DNA of 64,000 bases from Anabaena sp. UHCC 0204 (GTDB lineage Bacteria; Cyanobacteriota; Cyanobacteriia; Cyanobacteriales; Nostocaceae): the NCBI RefSeq assembly GCF_009711975.1, contig NZ_VIKW01000005.1:1-64000 (forward strand), written 5' to 3'. Shown here in pieces: positions 18,249 through 27,130 of the stretch. The position numbers were made by a program, and so were the translations under genes. Each line of letters starts with the position of its first letter. Positions within the stretch are counted from its first letter, which is position 1. The notes under the pieces were generated by a model, which saw only the letters and a program-made list of their open reading frames with translations, was not told the DNA's origin and searched no databases.

Positions 18249-19085
18249 ATGTCAATACCATTACTAGAATATTCGCCCAAAACGCAAAACCAGCGAGTAG
18301 ACGGCTACGAAGTCCCCAACGAAGACACCCCAACCATTTATCGTTTAGATCGTGCCACCTCAGATCAAGATATTGATGCCATCATCTGGGCTGCATATCG
18401 GCAAATTTTCAGCGAACACCTGATTTTAGCCAGCTATCGGCAAAACTTTTTAGAATCACAACTGCGAAATCGGGCGATTACCCTGCGTGATTTTATCCGG
18501 GGTTTGGGAAAATCAGACGTTTACCGCACCCAAGTAGCAGAGACAAACACCAACTATCGTTTAGTTGATATCACCTTAAAACGCTTCTTAGGCCGGGCTG
18601 CTTATAACAAAGCCGAAGAAATCGCTTGGTCAATTGTCATTGCTACCAAAGGGTTACACGGTTTTATAGATGCTTTGTTGGAATCCGTTGAGTATATAGA
18701 TAACTTTGGTGATGACATTGTACCTTTCCAACGTCGTCGTTTTGGCGATCGCCCCTTTAACCTAGCTAACCCCCGTTATGGTGCTGACTGGCGCGATACT
18801 CAAAACATCCGTGGATTGGCAGGTCGTTCCTACTACAGCATCCGTACCAGCGGAGAACTGACTACAGCAGATATCCGTCGTGCCATTCCCGCCAACTTCT
18901 TCATCATGGCTGGGTCTATTATTACTGACGAATGCAACTACCAACGCAGTTTGGCCACCGCCCAATCTTACGTTAGTAGCGGCGACATCCCTGATACCAG
19001 CAGAGATAACCAAGAACAACCCACCGTTAAACCTGTAGCAGTTTCCTTACCTTATCGTTACATTCCGGCGATCGCCAAAAATTAG
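18249..19085 (+). CDS. cpcG1: Phycobilisome rod-core linker CpcG1
   Basis: 278 residues. The N-terminus SIPLLEYSPKTQNQRVDGYEV leads into a PBS linker domain (about 25-165, with LRDFIRGLGKSDVYRT and [30 protein letters not shown]). The C-terminal 80 residues, rich in basic and polar residues, would contact the allophycocyanin core. It attaches rods to the core. It is the first of four tandem paralogues that arose by duplication. Numbering follows operon order. Confidence 0.93.
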   Translation: MSIPLLEYSPKTQNQRVDGYEVPNEDTPTIYRLDRATSDQDIDAIIWAAYRQIFSEHLILASYRQNFLESQLRNRAITLRDFIRGLGKSDVYRTQVAETNTNYRLVDITLKRFLGRAAYNKAEEIAWSIVIATKGLHGFIDALLESVEYIDNFGDDIVPFQRRRFGDRPFNLANPRYGADWRDTQNIRGLAGRSYYSIRTSGELTTADIRRAIPANFFIMAGSIITDECNYQRSLATAQSYVSSGDIPDTSRDNQEQPTVKPVAVSLPYRYIPAIAKN

Positions 19086-19200
19086 TTATTGGTAATGGGT
19101 GATTGGTGATTGGTGATTGGTGATTGGGAAACACCTATTCCCTGTTCCCTGTTCCCTATTCCCTGTTCCCTGTTCCCTGTTCCCTGTTCCCTGTTCCCTA
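19086..19200. repeat. Tandem repeats between cpcG1 and cpcG2
   Basis: Four or five units of TGATTGG(G) are followed by about nine units of CCCTGTT (with one CCCTATT), running into the cpcG2 leader. These are heptamer-type repeats without coding potential. Repeat number is likely to vary between strains. Confidence 0.85.
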
Positions 19201-19213
19201 ACAATTAACAAAC

Positions 19214-19954
19214 ATGACAATACCTCTACTAGAATACAAACCCAGTTCTCAAAACCAGCGCGTTTCTGGTTATGAAGTCCCCAACGAAGATACACCCACA
19301 ATTTACCGCATCGAAGACTATGCCTTTGGTGGAGAAGTAGAAGAACTAATTTGGGCTGCTTATCGGCAACTTTTTAGCGAACACGTGATTCTCAAATTCT
19401 ACCGCCAAGGTAATTTAGAATCCCAAGTAAAAAATAAAGCCATTACCGTCCGCGATTTTATCCGGGGTTTAGCTAAATCTGAAGCTTTCCAAAGTTTAGT
19501 AATTCAAAGTAATTCCAACTACAGATTAGTAGAAATTGGACTAAAACGGTTATTAGGTCGCGCACCTTACAACAAAGAAGAAGAAATTGCTTGGTCAATT
19601 GTCATTGCTACCAAAGGTTGGGGTGGTTTTGTTGATGCTTTGTTAGATTCTGAAGAATATCAAAGCAACTTTGGCGAAAATATCGTTCCTTACCAAAGAC
19701 GGCGTTATAAAGATCGTCCCTTTAATTTGGTAACACCACGATACAGTGATTACTGGCGCGACCAACTAGAAGATGCTCGTTATAAATGGGGCGACATCAA
19801 AAACTTTTTGGATATGGCAAATTCCATTAATATTAGAACAGTGACCTACACACCAGTTAGCACTGCCAATATCCAAATTCCTAACACGACCAAGGAAACA
19901 ACACCAGCAGGTATTCCCGTTTCCATCAGTCCTAGTGCTAGTTTTCCCTTGTAA
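19214..19954 (+). CDS. cpcG2: Phycobilisome rod-core linker CpcG2
   Basis: 246 residues with the shared TIPLLEYKPSSQNQRVSGYEV start and PBS linker domain ([48 protein letters not shown]). The C-terminal tail differs from CpcG1 (VTYTPVSTANIQIPN), as expected of a paralogue that uses a different core or basal-cylinder contact. The tail is hydrophilic with no membrane segment. It is separated from cpcG1 by tandem repeats and from cpcG3 by about 140 bp. Confidence 0.92.
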   Translation: MTIPLLEYKPSSQNQRVSGYEVPNEDTPTIYRIEDYAFGGEVEELIWAAYRQLFSEHVILKFYRQGNLESQVKNKAITVRDFIRGLAKSEAFQSLVIQSNSNYRLVEIGLKRLLGRAPYNKEEEIAWSIVIATKGWGGFVDALLDSEEYQSNFGENIVPYQRRRYKDRPFNLVTPRYSDYWRDQLEDARYKWGDIKNFLDMANSINIRTVTYTPVSTANIQIPNTTKETTPAGIPVSISPSASFPL

Positions 19955-20094
19955 TAAATAGTTTTTTAACTAGCTGGGGAATCTCGGTTGAAAATCTTAA
20001 GTTTGTATTTTTTTAAGGATTTTGATTTTAGTTAGTTTACTAAAAATAACGACATTTTAAGATGCCAACTTTACCAAAAGGCAGGTTCTTGAAA

Positions 20095-20823
20095 ATGGCA
20101 ATTCCTTTACTTCAATACAAACCGACAACTCAAAACCAAAGAGTTAGCAGCTTCGGTACAGCAGATATTAACGAAGACACTCCTTATATCTACCGAATTG
20201 AAGATGCTAACTCACCCGGCGAAATTGAACAACTAATTTGGTCCGCCTATCGCCAAATCTTCAACGAACAGGAGATCCTCAAATTTAACCGCCAAATTAC
20301 CTTAGAAACCCAACTCAAAAATAGGTCAATTACGGTTAAAGACTTCATTCGCGGTTTGGCGAAATCAGAACGATTTTATCAGCTAGTTGTGACACCAAAT
20401 AACAACTATCGGCTAGTAGAAATGTTCCTGAAAAGGATCTTGGGTCGTTCTCCCTACAATGATCAAGAAAAAATTGCTTGGTCAATACAAATTGCTACTC
20501 TGGGTTGGGGAAAATTTGTGGATGTGCTGATTGATAGTAGCGAGTACGAAGAAGCCTTTGGCGAGTACACCGTACCCTATCAACGCAAAAGAATGACCAC
20601 AGACCGCCCTATTAGCTTTACCCCTCGTTATGGTGCTGATTATCGTGACCGAGCAGGTATTGTCCAAAAAAGGCGGTATATTCCTCAGTGGAGTGGGTCT
20701 TTGTCACCCGAATTTAGTCAAAATGTTGATTGGGGGGCCCTGTCTGCTGTATTACTAGTAATAACCGCAGGCATTACCTTCTTATTTATCCTCAATTGGT
20801 TAGGAATTAGTTCTATCTATTAA
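20095..20823 (+). CDS. cpcG3: Membrane-anchored phycobilisome rod linker CpcG3 (CpcL type)
   Basis: 242 residues if started at ATG 20095 ([17 protein letters not shown]), which aligns with the other three paralogues; an in-frame ATG at 20062 would add 11 unrelated residues. After the PBS linker domain, the C-terminus ends in a hydrophobic helix, [20 protein letters not shown], which the others lack. In Anabaena 7120, CpcG3/CpcL of this type ties core-less phycocyanin rods to photosystem I, and the same role is likely here. Operon position and sequence agree. Confidence 0.92.
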   Translation: MAIPLLQYKPTTQNQRVSSFGTADINEDTPYIYRIEDANSPGEIEQLIWSAYRQIFNEQEILKFNRQITLETQLKNRSITVKDFIRGLAKSERFYQLVVTPNNNYRLVEMFLKRILGRSPYNDQEKIAWSIQIATLGWGKFVDVLIDSSEYEEAFGEYTVPYQRKRMTTDRPISFTPRYGADYRDRAGIVQKRRYIPQWSGSLSPEFSQNVDWGALSAVLLVITAGITFLFILNWLGISSIY

Positions 20824-20941
20824 CCAAATAGGGGAAAATAACTAGGAAATAAAGATGAATGAGGAATTTGAGTAATCAACCCTTATTCATCTTTCACCGC
20901 TAAATTTTTGTTTAATTTGATAATAAAAGGAAAAAAACAAC

Positions 20942-21703
20942 ATGGCATTGCCATTACTTCAATACAATCCAAGCAGTCAAAATCACCGTGTGGGTAGCTT
21001 TGGCGCTGCTGACAAAAATGAAGATACACCTTATATCTATCGTTTAGAAGACGTTAGTTCTTACACTGACATTAGCAGCATCATTTGGGCTGCTTATCGC
21101 CAAGTTTTTAGCGAACATGAAATTCTTAAGTTTAACCGTCAAGGTACTTTAGAATCTCAACTGAAAAACGGTTCTTTGTCAGTTCGTGACTTTATCCGTG
21201 GTTTAGCTAAATCTGAAGCTTTCTATCGTTTAGTTGTCTCCGTTAACAACAACTACCGTTTAGTAGACATCACCCTCAAACGCTTATTGGGTCGTTGTGC
21301 TTACAATAAAAAAGAAGAAATTGCTTGGTCAATTGTCATTGGTACAAAAGGTTTTAGCGGTTTTGTTGATGCTTTAGTAGACAGCGCAGAATACACCGAA
21401 AACTTCGGTGAAAATACTGTACCTTACCAACGTAAGCGTTTCGTAGATCGTCCCTTTAACTTAGTAACTCCCCGTTACGGTGCAGACTTCCAAGAAACAG
21501 CAGGTACAGTCAGAACCGACTGGCGCTTTACCTTGGAGAACTTCTACACTGCTAAAGCGAAAGAGAAGCGGATGGTAGAAGGAGATCCTCGGAAGTTTGC
21601 AGCTATGGCGGCTTCTGTATCTGGTAAAGGTAACTATGCTCAAAAGCTATCTTCTTTTGACATTGATTACCTCAACGCCGTTCCTTACCGTGGCAAACGC
21701 TAG
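20942..21703 (+). CDS. cpcG4: Phycobilisome rod-core linker CpcG4
   Basis: 253 residues: [20 protein letters not shown], then the PBS linker domain ([48 protein letters not shown]) and a soluble, basic C-terminal tail ending NAVPYRGKR. It is the last gene of the cpc operon. Its TAG stop lies inside the CTAGTACCGC end of an interspersed repeat (21700-21792), so the native 3' end may have been altered by that insertion. The ribosome site is AAAGGAAA. Confidence 0.93.
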   Translation: MALPLLQYNPSSQNHRVGSFGAADKNEDTPYIYRLEDVSSYTDISSIIWAAYRQVFSEHEILKFNRQGTLESQLKNGSLSVRDFIRGLAKSEAFYRLVVSVNNNYRLVDITLKRLLGRCAYNKKEEIAWSIVIGTKGFSGFVDALVDSAEYTENFGENTVPYQRKRFVDRPFNLVTPRYGADFQETAGTVRTDWRFTLENFYTAKAKEKRMVEGDPRKFAAMAASVSGKGNYAQKLSSFDIDYLNAVPYRGKR

Positions 21704-21792
21704 TACCGCTTTTTGGGAATTAAAAATTAATAATTAAAAATTAAAAAAGCAGATTGTACAAGCTGTTTAGGAATTTTTAATTGTTGGTTGAC
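21700..21792 (-). mobile_element. CTAGTAC-ended small repeat, family A, copy 1
   Basis: It starts CTAGTACCGC, runs through AATTAAAAATTA tracts and the shared core AAAAAAGCAGATTGTACAAGC, and fades out near GTTGGTTGAC. Similar copies lie at 41172-41282, 41458-41555 and 44264-44360, with solo ends at 39307-39323 and 3121-3134. Here the TAG in CTAGTAC is the stop codon of cpcG4. Confidence 0.65.
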
Positions 21793-21817
21793 AATTTTGA
21801 AAAAATTTCCAGTTTTT

Positions 21818-21852
21818 AGGGTGTGTTAGGAAGATAATTCTTGACGCACCCT
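21818..21852 (+). terminator. Hairpin after the cpc operon
   Basis: AGGGTGTGTTAGGA and TCTTGACGCACCCT form an imperfect stem of about 12 bp with a small loop. It could end transcription of the cpc operon, although no U-run follows, so it may instead be one of the GGGTGCGTTA palindromes common in these genomes. Confidence 0.4.
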
Positions 21853-21887
21853 ATATTTATTGGTTATTGTATAATTTTGCTGAAAAA

Positions 21888-24800
21888 ATGCACTTACATA
21901 AATTTTATCAGCAGTTGCTACACTGTTTATATTCTGCATTAGTGCAAGTCTTCAATACCAATGTTGAACTTGAAGCTAAAGTAGCACAACAAACTGCGGA
22001 ATTAGAGGCTGTTAATCAACGTTTACAACAAGCGGAAGCAGCAATAGAAGAAAAGGACGCTATATTGCGTAGTTTTTATGATTCTGCACCAATGATGATG
22101 GGTGTGGTGGAATTACTAAATAATGATATCCGCCATTTATCTAATAACTCAACTACGGCTAGATTTTTAGAAACGACTTCAGAGAATATCCTCAATAAAT
22201 CTTGCAGTCAAGCAGGTAGCGATCAAGAAGATATTCGCAAATGGATAGAACATTATCAAGAGAGTCAACGGACTGGTAAATATGTTCGCTTTGAGTATCA
22301 GCTAACTGTTAATAGTATTCCTAAATATTTATCGGCTACAGTTAATTATATTGGCAGCGGTAATTATAATTTACCCAGATTTACATATTTTGTTAAGGAT
22401 GTGAGCGCCCGTTTGGTGGTGGAAGCAGAGCGAGTTTATCTGTCAAATCTTCTGGAAGCTAGTTTAAATGAAATTTACGTTTTTGATGCCAAAACATTAG
22501 TTTTTCGGTATGTTAATCAAGGGGCGCTGCAAAACTTAGGTTACTCTTTGGTAGAAATCCAACAAATGACTCCTCTGGATCTAAAAACAGAGATGACAAT
22601 GGAGAAATTTCAATCTTTAATTACTCCTTTAATAATTGGTGAACAAAAAATTATCCAATTTCAGACTATTCATCAACGTGCAAATGGTAGTTTATATCCT
22701 GTGGAAGTTCATCTACAATTGATGAAAAATTTGGGTAAAGAAGTATTTTTAGCTGTCATTTTGGATATTACCCAGCGTCAAGAAACCGAAAAACAAGTCA
22801 AATTTCAAGCTCAGTTATTAGCCGAAGTGAGTGATGCAGTAGTGGCAATTGATAGCAACAACCGCATCATTCATTGGAATAGTGCTGCGGAAAAACAGTA
22901 TGGGATTAAGGCTACGACAGCACTGGGTAAATTAATAAATGAATGTTATGAATATCGTTGGATAAAATCAACAGATGAAGCAGATGCTTTGACAACTTTA
23001 AATACTATAGGTTATTGGCAAGGTGAAAATATTCACCGCAAGCAAAATGGAGAAGATATATTTGTTGAATCATCGGTAACTATTCTCAAAGACAAACAGA
23101 GTAATAAAATTGGATTACTAAGTGTGATTCGAGATATTAGTGAACGCAGAAAAGCAGAAGCGACTTTACAACAACAATTTCAAAAGATGTTGCTACTGAA
23201 GCAAATTACCGATGAAATTCGCCAGAACTTGAAAACACAGGAAATTTTCGACACTGCTGCTTTACAAATTGGCCAGGCTTTTGCAGTGAATCGCTGTCTG
23301 ATTCATAATTATATTGTAGAACCAGAACCTAATTTACCTTTGGTGGCTGAATATTTAAGTGGTAATTACAAATCAGTAAAAGGAATAGCAATTCCTGTCA
23401 GAGATAATCCTTATGTGAAAGCAGTTTTAAAAACAGATCGGGCGATCGCTACACCTGATGTTGATCATGAACCATTATTGCAAAATGTTATTTCTCTGTG
23501 TCACCAAGTCCAAATTCAGTCTTTACTAATTATTCAAACTTCTTATCAAGGAAAACCTAATGGGATCATAGGCTTACATTATTGCTGGAAACAAGGGGAT
23601 ATCAAGCCAAAAATTCGGGAATGGACATCTGAGGAAATTGAATTGTTAGAAGCTGTAGCTGCTCAAGTAGGAATTGCGATCGCTCAAGCTACTTTCTTGG
23701 AAATAGAAACTTCTAGAAGAGAAGAATTAACACTAAAAAATTCAGCTTTAGAGCAAGCAAAACAACAAGCAGAAACTGCTAACCGAGCTAAGAGTGAATT
23801 TCTAGCCAATATGAGTCATGAAATTCGCACACCGATGAATGCTATTCTCGGTTTTGCAGACTTATTGCAATTGGTAGTCATGGAAGATCGTTCCCGTTTT
23901 TATGTTGAAGCGATCGCTGCTAGTGGCAGAACTTTACTGAGATTAATTAATGATATTCTTGATCTTTCTAAAATTGAAGCTGGTAAACTGGAACTATATT
24001 ATGAACCAGTGAATTTGCGATCGCTCATTCAAGAAATTCTCCATATTTTTCAAGCCACAGCAACTGAAAAAAGAATAAACCTTTGTTCCCACATTGCAGA
24101 AACAGTCCCTACAGCTATTTATGTTGATGAAATCAGATTGCGCCAAATTTTGTTTAATGTTGTTGGTAATGCGTTGAAATTTACAGACAATGGATATGTA
24201 AAAATATCTCTATCGGCTCAAATCTATTATATAGATAATCAAGAAAATATCTGGCTAGAAATTACTGTTGAGGATACAGGAATCGGCATTGATCGAAAAC
24301 AACAACAAAGTATTTTTGAAGCCTTTATCCAAAGTGATGGACAAAGTAATCGCAAATATGGGGGAACAGGTTTAGGACTCACAATTACACGCAAATTAAT
24401 TAACATGATGGCGGGAATAGTCACAATTCAAAGTAAATTAGGTGAAGGTAGTATTTTTACGTTTGTTTTTCCTCAACTCAAACCTCATCCTGGGGTCGAG
24501 AAAATTACATCCTCTTGTCAAGACGATAATTTTAACAAATTTTCACCTAGTAAAATTTTAGTTGTTGATGATATAGAATCAAATCGAGAATTAATGAAGG
24601 GATACTTCCAAGGAACTGACCATTTTCTTTTATTTGCAGAGAATGGAGAGGAAGCAATTAATTTAACTAAACTACATCATCCTGATGTAATTTTACTCGA
24701 TATTAGAATGCCCAAAATGGATGGAAAACAAGCATTAAAATATCTAAAACAGGATCAAAATACCCAAAATATTCCTATCGTTATTTTGACTGCTTCATCT

Positions 24801-25247
24801 CAATCAGAAGAGAAATTTGAACTTGAGCAAAGCTGTCAAGGCTTTTTACGTAAACCCATTAATCGTCAACAACTATTTACTGAACTAAAAAAACATTTAA
24901 AATTAACTCATGTAGTCCAGCAACAAACAAATCAAGAATCTTTTATTCCTAATAATATCGCCCAAATATCATTAACCTGCCCAATTAATTTACCAGATTT
25001 ACTGCTGAAATTAGAGGAAGAAGAAAAAGTTTGGTTCACATTACATAGAACCCTGAAAATTCGTGAATTAAGGCAATTTATTCACCGCTTACAAGAATTA
25101 GGGAAACATTATGATTGTCAAATTTTATCAGATTATGTTGAGCATCTCAAAACTAATTTAAATACTTTTGATATAGAAAAAATTATGCAGATACTTGATG
25201 ATTTTCCCTGTGTGCAGAAAACCCTTATTCAAGAATATACTTCTTGA
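21888..25247 (+). CDS. Hybrid sensor histidine kinase (PAS-PAS-PAS-GAF-HisKA-HATPase-REC)
   Basis: 1119 residues from ATG 21888; a TTG at 21867 would add seven. A short helical N-terminus precedes three PAS domains (about 50-180, 185-300, 305-430) and a GAF domain (about 440-605). Then come the dimerisation domain with FLANMSHEIRTPMNAILGF (His644), an ATPase domain with N, G1 and G2 boxes (NVVGNALKFT, VEDTGIGI, YGGTGLGL) and a receiver with LLDIRMP (Asp938) and LRKPI. There is no transmembrane segment, so it is a soluble sensor, perhaps of redox, light or a small ligand. Its last 19 bases overlap the convergent diguanylate cyclase gene, a plausible partner. Confidence 0.9.
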   Translation: MHLHKFYQQLLHCLYSALVQVFNTNVELEAKVAQQTAELEAVNQRLQQAEAAIEEKDAILRSFYDSAPMMMGVVELLNNDIRHLSNNSTTARFLETTSENILNKSCSQAGSDQEDIRKWIEHYQESQRTGKYVRFEYQLTVNSIPKYLSATVNYIGSGNYNLPRFTYFVKDVSARLVVEAERVYLSNLLEASLNEIYVFDAKTLVFRYVNQGALQNLGYSLVEIQQMTPLDLKTEMTMEKFQSLITPLIIGEQKIIQFQTIHQRANGSLYPVEVHLQLMKNLGKEVFLAVILDITQRQETEKQVKFQAQLLAEVSDAVVAIDSNNRIIHWNSAAEKQYGIKATTALGKLINECYEYRWIKSTDEADALTTLNTIGYWQGENIHRKQNGEDIFVESSVTILKDKQSNKIGLLSVIRDISERRKAEATLQQQFQKMLLLKQITDEIRQNLKTQEIFDTAALQIGQAFAVNRCLIHNYIVEPEPNLPLVAEYLSGNYKSVKGIAIPVRDNPYVKAVLKTDRAIATPDVDHEPLLQNVISLCHQVQIQSLLIIQTSYQGKPNGIIGLHYCWKQGDIKPKIREWTSEEIELLEAVAAQVGIAIAQATFLEIETSRREELTLKNSALEQAKQQAETANRAKSEFLANMSHEIRTPMNAILGFADLLQLVVMEDRSRFYVEAIAASGRTLLRLINDILDLSKIEAGKLELYYEPVNLRSLIQEILHIFQATATEKRINLCSHIAETVPTAIYVDEIRLRQILFNVVGNALKFTDNGYVKISLSAQIYYIDNQENIWLEITVEDTGIGIDRKQQQSIFEAFIQSDGQSNRKYGGTGLGLTITRKLINMMAGIVTIQSKLGEGSIFTFVFPQLKPHPGVEKITSSCQDDNFNKFSPSKILVVDDIESNRELMKGYFQGTDHFLLFAENGEEAINLTKLHHPDVILLDIRMPKMDGKQALKYLKQDQNTQNIPIVILTASSQSEEKFELEQSCQGFLRKPINRQQLFTELKKHLKLTHVVQQQTNQESFIPNNIAQISLTCPINLPDLLLKLEEEEKVWFTLHRTLKIRELRQFIHRLQELGKHYDCQILSDYVEHLKTNLNTFDIEKIMQILDDFPCVQKTLIQEYTS

Positions 25248-26197
25248 GGAAAATGATGGGCAATTACTCGATTACGTCCCTGATTTTTAGCTTGATAAAG
25301 TGCTTCGTCAGCCCGTTGAATCAGGACATCAATATTTGCATCACCTTTTTGATAGCTACCCACACCAATACTAACTGTTATTGCTACTAATTTTCCATCC
25401 ACAGGAATAGTTATTTGTTCTATATTTTCTCGAATCCGTTCCGCTGTAATTACTGCTGCTTTACTATCAGTTTCTGGTAACAAAGCCACAAATTCCTCCC
25501 CTCCAAATCTTCCTAAAACATCCACATTACGTAAGTAATTCATAACAGTTTCTGTCATCACAATTAGCACTTCATCTCCTATAGCGTGTCCATAAGTATC
25601 ATTAACAGTTTTGAAATGATCGATATCAATCATTAGTACAGATAAAGGACGATTATATCTTCGACAACGTTGAGTTTCTTGTTCTGCTAAATTTAAAAGA
25701 TAACGACGATTCCAAACTCCTGTTAATGAATCTGTATTAGCCAATCTTTCTAAATTTTTAACTAATTCTTTTTGCTCTTCTAGCATTTTCTTGAGTTGAT
25801 TTTGTGTATATCTCAACTCTAAATGAGTCCTAACACGAGCTAGAAGTTCATAAGTATTAAATGGCTTGACTATATAATCAACTGCACCTTTATCAAAAGC
25901 TTGTAAAATATGCTCTTGTTCGTTACTAGCAGTAATGAAAATAATAGGAATATCTGCTAAAGTTAAGTTAGATTTAATTTGATCACAGACCTCGAAACCA
26001 TTCATATCTGGCATCATTAAATCCAATAATACTAAATCTGGGCGAACTAATTCCATTCGTTCTAATGCTTGTTTGCCACTAGAAGCTAAAGTAATTTCAT
26101 AACCTGCTGATTCTAATGCTTCTGACATAATTTGTAAATTTAGTGATACATCATCTACCACTAAAATCAAACAATTCCCAGGATTAAGTTGTGTCAT
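25229..26197 (-). CDS. PleD-like response regulator with GGDEF domain
   Basis: 322 residues. The receiver (about 10-125) has VVDD, LLDLMMP and the VKPF lysine, so it is complete. A short coiled coil (about 125-160) connects it to a GGDEF diguanylate cyclase domain with GRFGGEEF. The inhibitory I-site RNVD stands exactly five residues before GGEEF. It should make cyclic di-GMP when phosphorylated and be feedback-inhibited. It converges with and overlaps by 19 bp the hybrid kinase gene, its likely regulator (inference). ATG start. Confidence 0.93.
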   Translation of the reverse strand: MTQLNPGNCLILVVDDVSLNLQIMSEALESAGYEITLASSGKQALERMELVRPDLVLLDLMMPDMNGFEVCDQIKSNLTLADIPIIFITASNEQEHILQAFDKGAVDYIVKPFNTYELLARVRTHLELRYTQNQLKKMLEEQKELVKNLERLANTDSLTGVWNRRYLLNLAEQETQRCRRYNRPLSVLMIDIDHFKTVNDTYGHAIGDEVLIVMTETVMNYLRNVDVLGRFGGEEFVALLPETDSKAAVITAERIRENIEQITIPVDGKLVAITVSIGVGSYQKGDANIDVLIQRADEALYQAKNQGRNRVIAHHFPQEVYS

Positions 26198-26309
26198 AAA
26201 ATTTTTAACCTTTTCCTTGCTTGTTGCTATCGTTGTTTAAAAAATGAATTTTCACAGAATAAATAAAAATGATATATTTATATATAACATTTAAAAATAA
26301 TTTATAACC

Positions 26310-27011
26310 TTAATGTTTTTGTCTCAATCCCATAAAAGTTGCACCCGTAACTAAAGCCGCAAATTGTCCCCAGTAACTGACATTAGAAAAAGAAAAACTG
26401 CCTGAAATATTTAAACTTCCTATTCCATAAAATAACTGCTGTATAAACCACCAAAATAAGTAAAAAATAACTGGTAATTCAACAGGTATGTACAAAATTA
26501 ATAAAGCCAGAACAGAATATATTTTTGCTTGGGGAAACTTGATGATATATGCACCTAAAATAGATGTAATAGCTCCATTTGCACCAATTATAGGGGTTGT
26601 TAAATCTGATAATAAGACAATTTGGACTATCCCACAAAAAAAGCCAGCAGTTAAGTAAAGTAGTAAATATTGTTTATGTCCTAAAATGCCTTCTACTGTT
26701 TTTCCAAATACCCATAGAAAAAGCAAATTACCTAAAAATTGACTAAAACTGCCATGGAGAAACAGCGAGACAGGAAGAGAAAGCAAGCGCCAAAATACAA
26801 CTACCCAAGCCGCAGAATTGTCCAAAAAAGCGTTAGCGATCGCTTGATTGATTTGAGCAGGGATGATACCCAAATTATTAATTAAATACCCTAATTCATT
26901 AGTTGTATCTAATTTAATTTCCCAGATAAATATCACTAGGTTAATCCCAATTAACCAATAATTAATAATTGGCTTTTGCCAACTGCGAATATTGTCATCT
27001 ACAGGAATCAT
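26310..27011 (-). CDS. Rhomboid-fold membrane protein lacking catalytic residues
   Basis: 233 residues, six or seven membrane segments. The rhomboid framework is clear: SLFLHGSFSQFLGNLLFLWVFG (loop and TM2), then IIGANGAITSILGAYIIKFP and WGQFAALVTG. The catalytic GxSG serine is Asn145 (GANG, codon AAT) and the catalytic histidine position is Gln216. Both members of the Ser-His dyad are therefore missing. It probably binds membrane proteins without cutting them, like the inactive rhomboids of other organisms (inference). Single gene between two signalling genes. ATG start. Confidence 0.82.
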   Translation of the reverse strand: MIPVDDNIRSWQKPIINYWLIGINLVIFIWEIKLDTTNELGYLINNLGIIPAQINQAIANAFLDNSAAWVVVFWRLLSLPVSLFLHGSFSQFLGNLLFLWVFGKTVEGILGHKQYLLLYLTAGFFCGIVQIVLLSDLTTPIIGANGAITSILGAYIIKFPQAKIYSVLALLILYIPVELPVIFYLFWWFIQQLFYGIGSLNISGSFSFSNVSYWGQFAALVTGATFMGLRQKH

Positions 27012-27130
27012 CTTAATTTTAACATTTGGGTTTTCGATTTTTAGCTACTGATGAATATTTTTCCCCATCTCCTCATTTTTATGTGGCAAGATTGTCATAA
27101 TGTAACATAATAGTCAGATAGGCTAATGAG

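Noticed and set aside
19086-19200. Possible CRISPR array (also considered at 33536-33618, 61226-61345 and 62566-62672)
   Set aside because: Units are 7-8 bp with no spacers between them, and no cas genes are present.
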